A DNA stretch of 64,000 nucleotides from Trichaptum fuscoviolaceum. Lineage: Eukaryota; Basidiomycota; Agaricomycetes; Hymenochaetales; Trichaptaceae. The translations under genes and the position numbers were made by a program. Of this stretch, positions 45,024-56,125 are shown piece by piece (within the stretch, counting starts at the first letter, position 1; the number at the start of each line of letters is the position of its first letter). Under the pieces are notes generated by a model that was not told where the DNA came from, did no database searches, and saw only the letters and a list, made by a program, of their open reading frames with translations. Location: contig CAJSYZ010000001.1 of the NCBI GenBank assembly GCA_910574455.1, positions 969,961 through 1,033,960 of the forward strand, read 5' to 3'.

Positions 45024-46406
45024 ATGTCTCTCAAACGCTCAGCTTCTCCGATGCATCTCTTGTCGCGACCAAGTCCTCATAATTCGGCTGTTACATTATT
45101 TGAGAGCGCTGGTCTTTCAACTTTCACTGAAGCAGACTACACCCAGAGTCCAAGACGATCGAAGCGTGCAAAGTACTCCACGTCTGTGAAGGTCAAATCC
45201 GAAGATTCCCATCCCTCCGCCGACGAGTCAGTCATACCTACCACACCAAAATCTACTCGAGCTCTGAAATCTGAATCGCGAAAGGCTGAGTCCATGAAGT
45301 TAGAGTCCCCTTCTCCAAGAAAGAAAAAGCTCATACAGATGTCACTTGAAGTGCCCCATCCAACACCTCCACTCTGGGAAGAACAGTACAATGCAATAAA
45401 AGAAATGCGGAAAAAATATGTAGCTCCTGTGGATACGATGGGCTGTGATACAGCTCAACTCAAAGAGATTGATCCAAAGGTCTGTAGTTCAAAGCCTTAT
45501 AGCCATTCAGTCTCTTAACTAACTTCTTCCCAGAGTCGTCGACTATCTACCCTCATCTCTCTTATGCTATCTTCTCAAACAAAAGATGAGGTTACAGACG
45601 CTGCGACTGCAAGGCTTCGTGAGGCTTTGGGCGGAAGTATCACTATTGAGGCCCTCATAGCTGCTGAAGAGGGTACTATTTCGGAAGCAATCCAAAAGGT
45701 TGGCTTTTGGAGAAGAAAGACCGGGTAATCCCAACTACTGCGTAGGCTTGGGTCTCTTGCGCTGACGCCTCAGAACAGGTACATCAAGCAGGCTGCAATT
45801 CGACTTCGAGACGACTTCGGTTCGGAAGTACCTAAAACGGTCGACGAACTATGCTCTCTCCCTGGAGTTGGTCCGAAGATGGCATTCCTTTGTTTACAAT
45901 CCGCATGGAAAATGTATGTTTCTATCAAACTGTGACTTTCAATCTAAATCACTAATAACTTAGGATAGAAACGTTGGTATCGGCGTGGATGTTCACGTAC
46001 ACAGAATTACAAATCGACTGGAATGGCACATCCCGCCAACGAAGACCCCCGAAGAAACCAGGTAGGTCAAGTTATCGTCAACAGTAATGTCGAAATGGAC
46101 ATGAATCTTCTACAGACTGAATCTTCAATCTTGGTTGCCGAAGGAGCTTCATCCAGAGATCAACCATTTACTCGTGGGATTCGGTCAGGTAAGTCTAATA
46201 TTTCTTCGGACCAACGTAGCTCTGATTCCCCAAAGACCGTTTGTAAGCCAGTTGGCCCTCGATGCGATGTTTGTTCTCTCAGTGAGGGACTTTGCCCAAG
46301 TGCACAGAGGGGTAAGGCGACGAAGAATCGTAAACCCCTTCAACCGCGAACAGAGACAGTTGTTGAAAAGGGGGGAGGGGTTAAGAAGGAGGAAGAAACA
46401 GAATAA
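45024..46406 (+). CDS. NTH1: Endonuclease III homologue, bifunctional DNA glycosylase/AP lyase
   Basis: This base-excision repair enzyme removes oxidised pyrimidines and nicks AP sites, in nucleus and mitochondria. A basic N-terminal region with KR-rich signals ([18 protein letters not shown]) precedes the core. The core reads [20 protein letters not shown], a helix-hairpin-helix [14 protein letters not shown] carrying the catalytic Lys, and [18 protein letters not shown] carrying the catalytic Asp. It continues [18 protein letters not shown] and the iron-sulfur ligands in [18 protein letters not shown]. The cysteine spacing is C-X6-C-X2-C-X6-C, one residue longer at the end than the classical X5. 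The tail is charged ([17 protein letters not shown]). Introns fall at about 45480-45533, 45725-45778, 45914-45963, 46061-46116 and 46188-46236. It is convergent with the THI20 gene (119 bp). Confidence 0.93.
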
Positions 46407-46525
46407 CTTCATTTTGAATATCAACGGTACCGTTCCTTTCTGACTTCCCGTACTACGTTAAAAAGCTACAGATGGCGTCTAATCCTTCTATATTATACAT
46501 ACATTTATATAATGTACATCCTTGC

Positions 46526-48641
46526 TTACGATAGATCCATCGCCATATCCCAAAACCTTTTCTCTAAATTGATACACTTTCCCCACACTTCTTTCCATTC
46601 CTCAAACCTCTTTGGAGATGGAGGGTCTTGCAACGCTGCGAACTCGAGTGTGTCTGTAGAATACATTAGTGATCTTAGTAATACACTAAAATTACTTGAA
46701 CGCTGACCTATTCCCGTCCGTACTGCGTTCTGGTACTGCGAGCCCGCATAATCCTCTATCCAACGCAAGTATTGGTTTCCCTCCCATTTTACCCACGTGT
46801 TTGGTTTCTCTGCTTCGGACTTGAGCCAAAGCCCGACTTCACCATATCCGAGGAGACAGGCAGCGAGTGAAACAATTAGTTTTGTTTCGTCGCCTGTAGT
46901 GGAGCTGATAAGTTTCGCTCTCGTTATCCCATAATCGTAACCCTACCTTGCAACCCACAGTCTAAAAGGTACGCTCCGTATGCAGTTGTCGCAGATGATT
47001 CTGGTGTGGATTCAAGCTCTGTCTCACTGACGCCGAGGGTTTCACAAAAAGCTTTGTGCATTGATACCTCCCGTATGACATTCTGGATTGTGTCGGCCGC
47101 AGGCTTTATGTCAACGAAGCGTCGAGATTTGGCGACAAGCAAGCTACGGAATTGCCCATTAGTGTTGATGCTGTGAGTTAATGATCGGAGGATGAGAACC
47201 AACCCGTATGCTCGAGAATAATATTTCAGGTATTGGTAGTCCTGCCTAATATAATCAACTTTCACGGACGACGAAAGAAGGGGACGCAACACACTTTACG
47301 AAATGCAGAAAACTCTCTCGGCGCAATGTTCCCTCTCCAAGCTGCCTCACGAACGGATGCTCCACATATTCTTTCCAAATACCCGCGTTTGATTGGATTA
47401 GCGCTCGAGTGAACGGGAAGGGGTCGGCGTCCGTCGGTCTTTTGCATACTATGCGTTAGCACGCGACTTGGGAAGTTGATAAGAGTGCTCACGGTGAAAT
47501 TATTCTGGACGTAAAGCTATGCAAGTGGTTAAGAGGACCGTGGCCGCTTCCGATAGGAAATGCCGTTTGAATTCCTAGGTGGGTGTATGCAGCACCTAAC
47601 TTTACCGCTTCGCGGACTGCATAACAATATTCAGAGCTTGAACAGTTGAGGATATCGAAATACTACATACTTGTGTGTCCCTTTGCTAGATTGCATGCTA
47701 TAGCCGCACTCAAGGTGCAGCCTGTACCATGAGTGCTCGTCGTATCAATCCGAGGACGGGCAAACACCGTGTACGAGCGCGACTGCCGTTCATAAAGAAT
47801 GTCTATCACCAGCGGTGCATCGGGTTTGGAAGACTTGGTGCGAATAATCTCCATGTTATGACCAGGGCCAAGGTCCCAATCGATGCAGAATTTTGTGTTA
47901 TTTACATCTAGTTTTGTCAGCTCTTCGGATATTACCGTCAAATGGCCCCCCTTCAACAAAACATCACAAAGAGCAACTTCGCTGAGGTCCTTCGCGGCGG
48001 ACATTGCAGCTTGAATGGAGTTGATGTCCCTCTTCTCAGATTTACGACTTGTTGATAGCAGTAGCTCGGCTTCGGATTTGTTCGGCGTGATAAGGGTCGC
48101 GAGAGGGAACAATTCTTGGATAATGACCTCGACTGCCTCCGGATGTAGTAAGCTATGGCCTGACGTAGACACGCAGACGGGGTCAACAACGAGTGGAGGT
48201 AGATCCTGCCCTTTGTAGAGTTCCTTCAGAGTTGAAGTTACAGCGCGGGTATTGGCTGCATCAAAGAGCATTCCTGTTTTGATAGCATCCACTTTTATGT
48301 CTTGAATGACAGAGTTTATCTAACAGGGTTTCATGAGATTTTATGAGTCCTCCTGCACCAACGGAGCACTAATCATACCTGCTGGGTGATGAACTCAGGA
48401 GGAGTAGGATACACCCCGCTGACACCAGTCGTGTTTTGAGCAGTAAGCGCCGTTACTACGCTTGCCCCGTAGCACTGGAGTGCAGTAAATGTTTTCAAAT
48501 CCGCCTGCACTTTTGTAATGAGATTCGTTTCAAGATGACGGGTCTACCTTACTGTGACATCACCTGAACACCTGCGCCTCCGCTGGGATCTGTGCCTGCA
48601 ATGGTCAGGACGACAGGCGGTTTAGGTGTATGCGGCGACAT
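46526..48641 (-). CDS. THI20: Fused hydroxymethylpyrimidine (phosphate) kinase / TenA-like thiaminase II
   Basis: This bifunctional protein of thiamine metabolism makes HMP-PP from HMP(-P), and its TenA domain salvages or degrades pyrimidines. The kinase part starts [20 protein letters not shown] with GGAGVQ, the ThiD N-terminal motif, and then [75 protein letters not shown] and [20 protein letters not shown] with the anion-hole [24 protein letters not shown] closes the kinase. The TenA part shows [40 protein letters not shown], and after introns [20 protein letters not shown] and [18 protein letters not shown], ending FWDMAMDLS. Domain order is as in yeast Thi20/21. Confidence 0.94.
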
Positions 48642-48924
48642 CTTTTCGCAATGATTACTCCTTTAGATGCACTTGCGTTGTGCGAGTAGGCTAGGCGAGG
48701 ATTCAAGGCGTAGTGGAGGAGAGGAGTGAAGATGTCATTGATCGGGTTCTCTTGAAATTTCTGTCAAAGATGCTTATTTACTTATTTATTCCAGAAGCTG
48801 TCGCCAAATAAGCGAAGGCTAAAACGTTAAAAATTTCGAATAGTAACTTGATTGATCACAGGTCAACAAAATGCAAAGAAACTACCATTCTACCCCATGG
48901 AAGGTTACGATGCTTCAAGAAAGA
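48642..48924. other. Intergenic between two minus-strand genes
   Basis: A 283-bp spacer holding the 3' flank of the Trp-tRNA synthetase gene start side and the promoter of THI20. I looked for a thiamine-riboswitch-like conserved core in the THI20 5' region and did not see a clear one. Confidence 0.35.
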
Positions 48925-50313
<1,389 letters not shown>

Positions 50314-50565
50314 TGTGTAAAAAGGTAGTGGTGACCGTAAGATGAAAAGAGACGCGTCGGCAACTTGAAGAAGGACACGCGAGACCCTGAAGATGCCCGC
50401 GACTCGGCGGACCTACTTTCATCGACAAGCAGTTTTTAACTCTCATCATTATACCATGATGCGGCCTATTTCTCTTTCCCTCTCCTCAAGCTGATCGCTT
50501 GTCTGTATATACGTGTCTAATCTGTACAATATCCGACATTGTATAACGCTTACGATCAAAAGAAG

Positions 50566-53424
50566 ATGGATTTAACGGGTGGCCCACTTTTCAGTGATGT
50601 AACGAGTCTTTTGGAAGAAGCTGCGCAAGGTAGGCCCGTAGCGCTGGCTCTGGATTGTACTGACTGGCATTAATAGCGATGGGGATTGACGAGATGATAA
50701 TGGCGCAAGGGTTTACATTGAATGAGGCAATGAGCGCCGTTGAGGTGCGCTTCAAGCCCTCTTTACTTCGAAATGAAGCTCATCCTCTTATATAGATCGG
50801 TGACTCGCGCATGGACAGCGGTGCGATAATTCCAGGCGAAGAAGAGACACCCGAATTTGACCCACTCACACCGTTACTCCCGGAAGAGGTCTGCTGGATT
50901 TTGGATCGGGTTTTCGCATGCGAGGTGAATGCAGAGCGTCCAGAATGCTCACGCGCAGCCTGTTCACCACTGTCTTGTCCGCGTCAATTATGTAGATGCA
51001 TTGGCACGCAGGAAACGCACTGGCTCAGACGGTGTATACCTGTCTTTACATGCCACATATAGGCGCGATAAGCCCCGAGTATCTTCGCTTACAGGATATC
51101 TCGGCGAAAGGTTTCGATGAGACTCGGCCCCTCAAGCTCATTAGTCTTGTCGTAAGAGCGGCAGTGTTGGGGATGGTAAAATGTTGCGATCTTGCATACA
51201 GGGAACTCATTAGAGGGAATGTCCATGATGTGAGCGATATGTATTATCGGTATTTATACCTAGGATATTGAAACGTACTAGGGAGAGGACTGGCAAAGCG
51301 ACAAATCCGATCTCTCACTATTTGAGGGAACTCCTCCTCAAAGTGTCATGTTAGTACTCGAAGAAGCGGAGACATGGCTGTCCTCAAATGAAGGTACCAC
51401 TTGCATTTTGCTATCAGCTACTTGCGCCACTAACATTGCTGTAGCAGCTAGTATGCCTTACCGAGAGGAATTATTAATGCGAATACAATTTCGTAAAGTA
51501 CGGTATACAAACCACTAGATTTCATACTACTCAACTGGCATTGATATCCATATTGCAGACCCTTCTCCGTCTCTACACTCTTGAACTCCCTCGGGATGCT
51601 CCGAACGTTCTCAACTTTGTCGCTGAAGCACACCGACTGCTCTCACTTATTAGAGGCCATCCATCCAATACTCCTCACTCAGACTCACCAGCGCATGCAG
51701 CATTTGATACGAGGATCATGCGGCGTTTGACTTCCCTGATGCCGTTGAAAGCGCTGACTCCGCTCCGGCAGGAAGACACTTGTAACGCGATTGAATCGCT
51801 TTTGCGTGGTTGGGAAACCCTCGCACGTCTTTCCTCATATGAAAACCTACTAGCTTGGGATGTGAGTGTTGAATGTCCTTGAGACAACGAAGAGTATTCT
51901 GATGAATGCCACAGGCAACTGGAAACGTGTATGCATCAAACCCCTCCAGGGCGAAGAGTCGGTCGCCTTACATAAGGTCTTTGGCGCAGGCGAGTATAAC
52001 AGGAATTGTGGATGGTCCAGCACATACTTATCTAATTTAATAGTCAATATTCTCCAGTGGGGCATCTGTTCTTAATGGACTGTCATTAACATTCCTCATC
52101 GAAGCATTTTACTACGAGACAACTCTTATCTCTTGGTTTCGGGTCGAACACCTTCTTGACTTCCGTTCTTATGGGCTATCATCTCGTGCTGTGGAAGATT
52201 TCAAGCAGAGTTTAATTAAGGTTTGACATTCAGTTTTCGTCTTGAGTTCTTTCACTGACCTCTTAACACGTTAAACAGTTGCTTTTACAACATATTTGGG
52301 CCCCGTACCATAACCGTCCGCGCCACAGACGACATTTAATGAGAACAAACGTTGACTGGCATGTGCTGTATGATCTCGCCATATCCATCACTGCGAAGGT
52401 TGCATCTGGGGTGAGAAGTGAAGTCTTCCTGTGTTGTTAAAAGCTGAAAATTTTCCTCGAAGGAGAACGGAGACCTTCGAACGCTGAACCGCGTGCCCCT
52501 TGCCATCCTTCATTGGAGGGCCGGAATTACGCGCGAAATTGTATTGCAAGGATTTGAGTTAGAGTTATATTCTCCCGACGAACTGCCTTTTGCGTATTGG
52601 TACCTTTCCGAAGTGCTTGTTGAAAATACTACCCTCTTAATGAACTTGAGGGTAGGGATACCGGAAGGTGGGTAGCCTTCTGCATTCTTGAAAGTTACCA
52701 TTCGATATAGACTCTTTAACCTGCAGATTCGCCTATCCATACCTCCTTGCTCTTCCAGCAGGAGTACTCGACGCTATTGAGGGCAATGGCTTTCGCATGG
52801 TACTCTGTAGGTCCCTCATCCATCCAATTGCAAGTAATATTTATAGTTTGCGATAGATTCTTGCCCGGAAGTCAAAATTCGATGCTGTGCGAAGGTGGAT
52901 GAACTTCACCGTCCGGTACAAGTGGGCTTTGCGGAAGGACTTCCAGGAAGTTACCGCACCCGATCCTTTCTTTCCCGATTACGAAAAGTACCTGCAGGAG
53001 GAAAGGCAGTTATTAAAAGTTCCAGAGGTGATGACTCTCGGATTTTGGCTTCATAAGTTGTTTCTGAAGCTCTGTTCTGATGTATATAGGATGAACGACG
53101 CCGAGACGTTACTCGTCAATTGTCGTCAATTGGTCAGCGCTTTCAGCGGATAACTCCCCTCGTGGACGGCAACCCTTGGCTTCAGATATGTCGCGAGGAG
53201 TTCAAACAGCATGTAAATATCTCATAAGACCATCTAGACTATTTCAGATCTGATGTCATTCCTCTACGCAGATTCTAGGGGGTTTGTTGACATCCTACCA
53301 GCGCCTTGAAAATCTCTTCCTCTCTTCGGACGCCCATTTGTCTCAACTGGAGTACTCGTGGGATCTGAATACCTGTCCGTGGTTTCCGCAGGTCAAGGCA
53401 TCGACCTCCGCGGATAGGCGTTAG
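50566..53424 (+). CDS. MAK10: N-alpha-acetyltransferase 35, NatC auxiliary subunit (Mak10)
   Basis: This is the large auxiliary subunit of NatC, which acetylates N-terminal Met followed by hydrophobic residues and anchors the complex at ribosomes (family knowledge). Exon 1 reads MDLTGGPLFSDVTSLLEEAA. Exon 2 carries GFTLNEAMSAVE and exon 3 IGDSRMDSGAIIPGEEETPE, matching the hallmark EAMSAIEMMDPKMDAGM of Mak10 with substitutions. Later exons include SVMLVLEEAETWLSS, LLRLYTLELPRDAPNVLNFV, TCNAIESLLRGWETLARLSS, LTFLIEAFYYETTLISWFRV and VPLAILHWRAGITREIVLQG with FELELYSPDELPFAYWYLSE. The final exon gives LTSYQRLENLFLSSDAHLSQ and ends KASTSADRR. It has ten or more short introns, and some internal joins (51070-51300, 52660-52900) are approximate. 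Confidence 0.87.
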
Positions 53425-54240
53425 CTACATGCTTCTGTGAGCTTTTGTTGTTTTAGACATAGATTGCAATGCCGCTTGCACTAATAGACGGAAATAATAT
53501 ACTCATTCACTAACGTATGTGCGCGATGCGAGTTCCGTCAATCAACATCTGCATAGCGGTGGTTAAGACTTCCGATTAAATCGGCGAGACTTTTGTCTGT
53601 CTGACATCCTTGTTTTCATCGTCTGGCTGCGCTCGCCGCTTTCTTTCGCGCAAGTCTCGGGCACCTCTTTCAGCTTGGGAAAGGACCTGGTACGCGAATT
53701 ACGGAGCATAGCATGTGACTAACGCATAGTCTACGCGAATTGACGCATCAAAACCGTCGCCCGACCGGCCTTCGCATTACTAGGACCTTCATCATACGCA
53801 GTACATATATCGTTGCCGTGGATGAAGGGTCATGGAAGTCATACTCTGCATGTCCGGCAAGTTGCGTAATGATGCATTTCAAGACCGCTGATCCTCGCTT
53901 TGATGCTTAAGAAGCCACTATTGTCTTCGATTCACTGAATCAGAATTCGAACAGCTTTCTTTCCTGGTGGCCGAGGCATCCGGGTCTCACGTTTTCGACA
54001 TAACTCCGAAGTCTTTAGAGGTTCCACGTGCTAGGAAGACGGGCAGCGCCTTCGCTTCTTGATTTTTGTTTCATACGGCGAGGAAAGGAACTTCAGATTG
54101 CTTTGCTGTTACGCCGCACTCTCGAAAGAAGTCGGACAACATAAACCGACCTGAGAGCCAGAAGACCAGCTGGATCAACTTGTGGTATTCTTGGCTCCGC
54201 AAGCATTTGCCTCAAAATATCTTCAGACATCTGTCGAACG
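53425..54240. other. Long intergenic region upstream of the cerato-platanin gene
   Basis: About 0.9 kb separate Mak10 from the cerato-platanin start. A minus-strand 70-residue frame (54093-54305) overlaps the TATA region and is not supported. The length suits the extended promoter of a regulated secreted protein. Confidence 0.4.
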
Positions 54241-54247
54241 TATAAAA
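54241..54247 (+). promoter_or_regulatory. TATA box of the cerato-platanin gene
   Basis: TATAAAA lies 104-110 bp before the ATG and is followed by a CT-rich stretch (cttcgtctcctcacctgcc) just upstream of the start, an arrangement seen in highly expressed fungal genes. Confidence 0.55.
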
Positions 54248-54350
54248 ACCGGCTCTCTGTATTGTAGAAGTCGCCAGGATCTACCAGCTTTAGCATCTGC
54301 AACAAAAATCTTCAGACCTTCGTCTCCTCACCTGCCTCCTTTTTGTCAAG

Positions 54351-54755
54351 ATGAAATTCACCTCCGCCGCCGTTGTCCTCGCTCTCTCTGCGTTCGCATT
54401 TGCCGATCAGGCATCATTGGACCAGACCTACGACGACGCCGGCGCAAGCACGAACATCGTCGCCTGCTCAAATCTCACCCCGCAGTTCCCGACGTTCGGC
54501 TCCTTCCCAACGTTCCCGAACATCGGCGGCGCGTCCGTCATTTCCGGGTTTGGCTCTCCGAACTGTGGGACGTGCTGGAAGCTCACGGACAACGACACCG
54601 GGAAGACGATCACCTTTACCGCGATCGACCATGCCGGCGACGGCTTCAACCTCTCGCTGGAGGCGCTTAACACGCTGACGAACGGCAATGCTGTGAACAT
54701 TGGCGTGGCACAGGTCACAGCTGTCCAGGTCGACGCATCTGAGTGCGGCTTGTAA
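54351..54755 (+). CDS. Cerato-platanin family secreted protein
   Basis: This is a small secreted cysteine protein with a double-psi beta-barrel fold related to expansins; it binds chitin oligomers and, in some fungi, elicits plant defence. It is a single exon of 134 residues with a clear signal peptide MKFTSAAVVLALSAFAFADQ, cleaved around residue 18-20. The mature part begins ASLDQTYDDAGASTNIVACS, then PQFPTFGSFPTFPNIGGASV, and the family core GSPNCGTCWKLTDNDTGKTI, FTAIDHAGDGFNLSLEALNT. It ends VTAVQVDASECGL. Four cysteines (ACS, NCGTC, ECGL) form the two expected disulfides. Third codon positions are strongly C/G-biased, consistent with high expression. The family has paralogues in mushrooms, but only one copy is in this window. 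Confidence 0.95.
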   Translation: MKFTSAAVVLALSAFAFADQASLDQTYDDAGASTNIVACSNLTPQFPTFGSFPTFPNIGGASVISGFGSPNCGTCWKLTDNDTGKTITFTAIDHAGDGFNLSLEALNTLTNGNAVNIGVAQVTAVQVDASECGL

Positions 54756-54824
54756 TTCAGTTTCATGAAGAGCTGTGAGTGTTGATTTTAATATTATTTT
54801 TATCATCGAAATTAACTGTCATGC

Positions 54825-55147
54825 CTTAGTCTAAATCAGTGTTGATAGCACACGTGAGGCCTCACATGTGCCCTCACAATTTGTGAGGCCTCACATCTCG
54901 CTTACTCGCTAGACCAAAGTGGCAGGCAGATGCTTTTAGAATACGGAATAAAGCTAATTGTGTATTGAAGTTACAAGACTTACAGTTTCCATTGGAACCG
55001 GGTGGACCCACATAAGACCCTTAGCACACAGGGTCCAATGTGAGGCCTCACAGTGATTTGTGAGGCCTCACCGTGAGGGCTCACAATTGTGAGTTGTGAG
55101 GCCTCACAAACCGCTGTGTGCTATCAACACTGGTCTAAATGGTCTAA
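54825..55147. mobile_element. MITE-like element with terminal inverted repeats and five palindromes
   Basis: A 323-bp segment directly downstream of the cerato-platanin gene. The left end TTAGTCTAAATCAGTGTTGA runs into TAGCACAC. The right end, read in reverse complement, is TTAGACCATTTAGACCAGTG and continues TTGATAGCACAC, so the inner 17 bases or so of the termini are identical. There is no coding capacity. Inside lie five copies of a 12-bp palindrome. A target-site duplication (TTA/TAA?) is not certain. It resembles a non-autonomous DNA transposon. Confidence 0.75.
54854..55107. repeat. Five copies of the perfect palindrome GTGAGGCCTCAC
   Basis: Exact copies start at 54854, 54883, 55040, 55060 and 55096. 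Degenerate half-sites (CCCTCACAA, GTGAGGGCTCAC) lie between them. The copies form two clusters beside the two termini of the element, a layout expected of subterminal transposase-binding repeats (inference). Confidence 0.85.
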
Positions 55148-55342
55148 CGGTTACTCACGGACTCTTATGGACTTTCTACTAAACAGACTTTAAGTTTTTT
55201 GGCATAGTATCATTGTGTTGTTTTGTCTGTGTGCCATTGATACTAACTGTCGACTCTACTAATGAATGACGTCATCCCGCTGATTCCATAGAGATGATTT
55301 TGAGATGAAACTCTATTTGCGACTTGCTCACGAACCTCTACA

Positions 55343-55636
55343 ATGACAAGCCAAATTCCTCTAAACCATGATATCAATATTTACCTTGCGGTTTCCCTAG
55401 CACCGTCGTCACAATACTCAACTTCTCGCATCGCTCTACCCTCGTATCCGTCCGTATCAGACATAGGACCCGTCGGGCAACTATCTGATGTGAAGCTCTT
55501 GAGCATACCGAAAGACGAGTGGGAAAATGCGGGAGAGAACATCCTAGAGACACTTAGACAGGACAAGCAGAATGTTCTACGGGTTGATGTGCAAATGCCG
55601 AAGACTAGGAAGAAACGAGGCACCGATGAACTATGA
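55343..55636 (+). CDS. Hypothetical protein, 97 residues
   Basis: This is a single-exon frame beginning MTSQIPLNHDINIYLAVSLA. I recognise no domain. The C-terminal half (LSDVKLLSIPKDEWENAGEN, QNVLRVDVQMPKTRKKRGTD) is a charged, protein-like segment ending in a basic stretch and DEL. No signal peptide is present. It may be a small conserved basidiomycete protein. The codon pattern is compatible with coding, but the length is short. Confidence 0.45.
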   Translation: MTSQIPLNHDINIYLAVSLAPSSQYSTSRIALPSYPSVSDIGPVGQLSDVKLLSIPKDEWENAGENILETLRQDKQNVLRVDVQMPKTRKKRGTDEL

Positions 55637-56125
55637 AAGGAGTTAGCTAAGATCAATCATAAGGTAAGTAGGATATTTACCGACTGCTTTTTCTATGAGC
55701 TGATGTTCGAATACTACTGTAAAGTAACAGACTCGTCTCTTGAATCAACTAAGCTATGTATGCTGCAAGATCATATGCCAGTGGGATTCGGAGTTGGAAA
55801 GTGGTGTCAGCGCAAATGTGTAAAACATGGCCGAAAGCCTCAGTACGGTCATTATGCATCTCAACTGCGGTGATGTTGTGTATGATAAAAAACTTTTTGA
55901 GACGTAGACTGCCAAGTGAGAAATATTTTTGTAATGCTTCGAGAGATTGAAGGCCTGAAATAAGAAGAACTGAGCACAAGAGTCCAAGACTTTGAGATGA
56001 TGAATGTCAAGTTTTCTCACGATTTACGTAGTGCTGATTTCAAGGCTTTGACGTTTCACGCTCACTTCAACTTCTCCTCCCATCATCTGCAGTCGTAGCC
56101 TTTGTAGCCGCCGCCGTCGAGCACG
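55637..56125. other. Intergenic upstream of the Cin1-like gene
   Basis: No supported exon. A pyrimidine-rich stretch precedes the ATG at 56126. Confidence 0.4.

Noticed and set aside
54093..54305. 70-residue minus-strand frame upstream of cerato-platanin
   Set aside because: It overlaps the TATA box, has no partner exon and no recognised motif.
54854..55107. Considered as a CRISPR array because of regularly repeated palindromes
   Set aside because: Copies are 12 bp, irregularly spaced and bounded by transposon-like inverted termini in a eukaryotic genome, with no cas genes.
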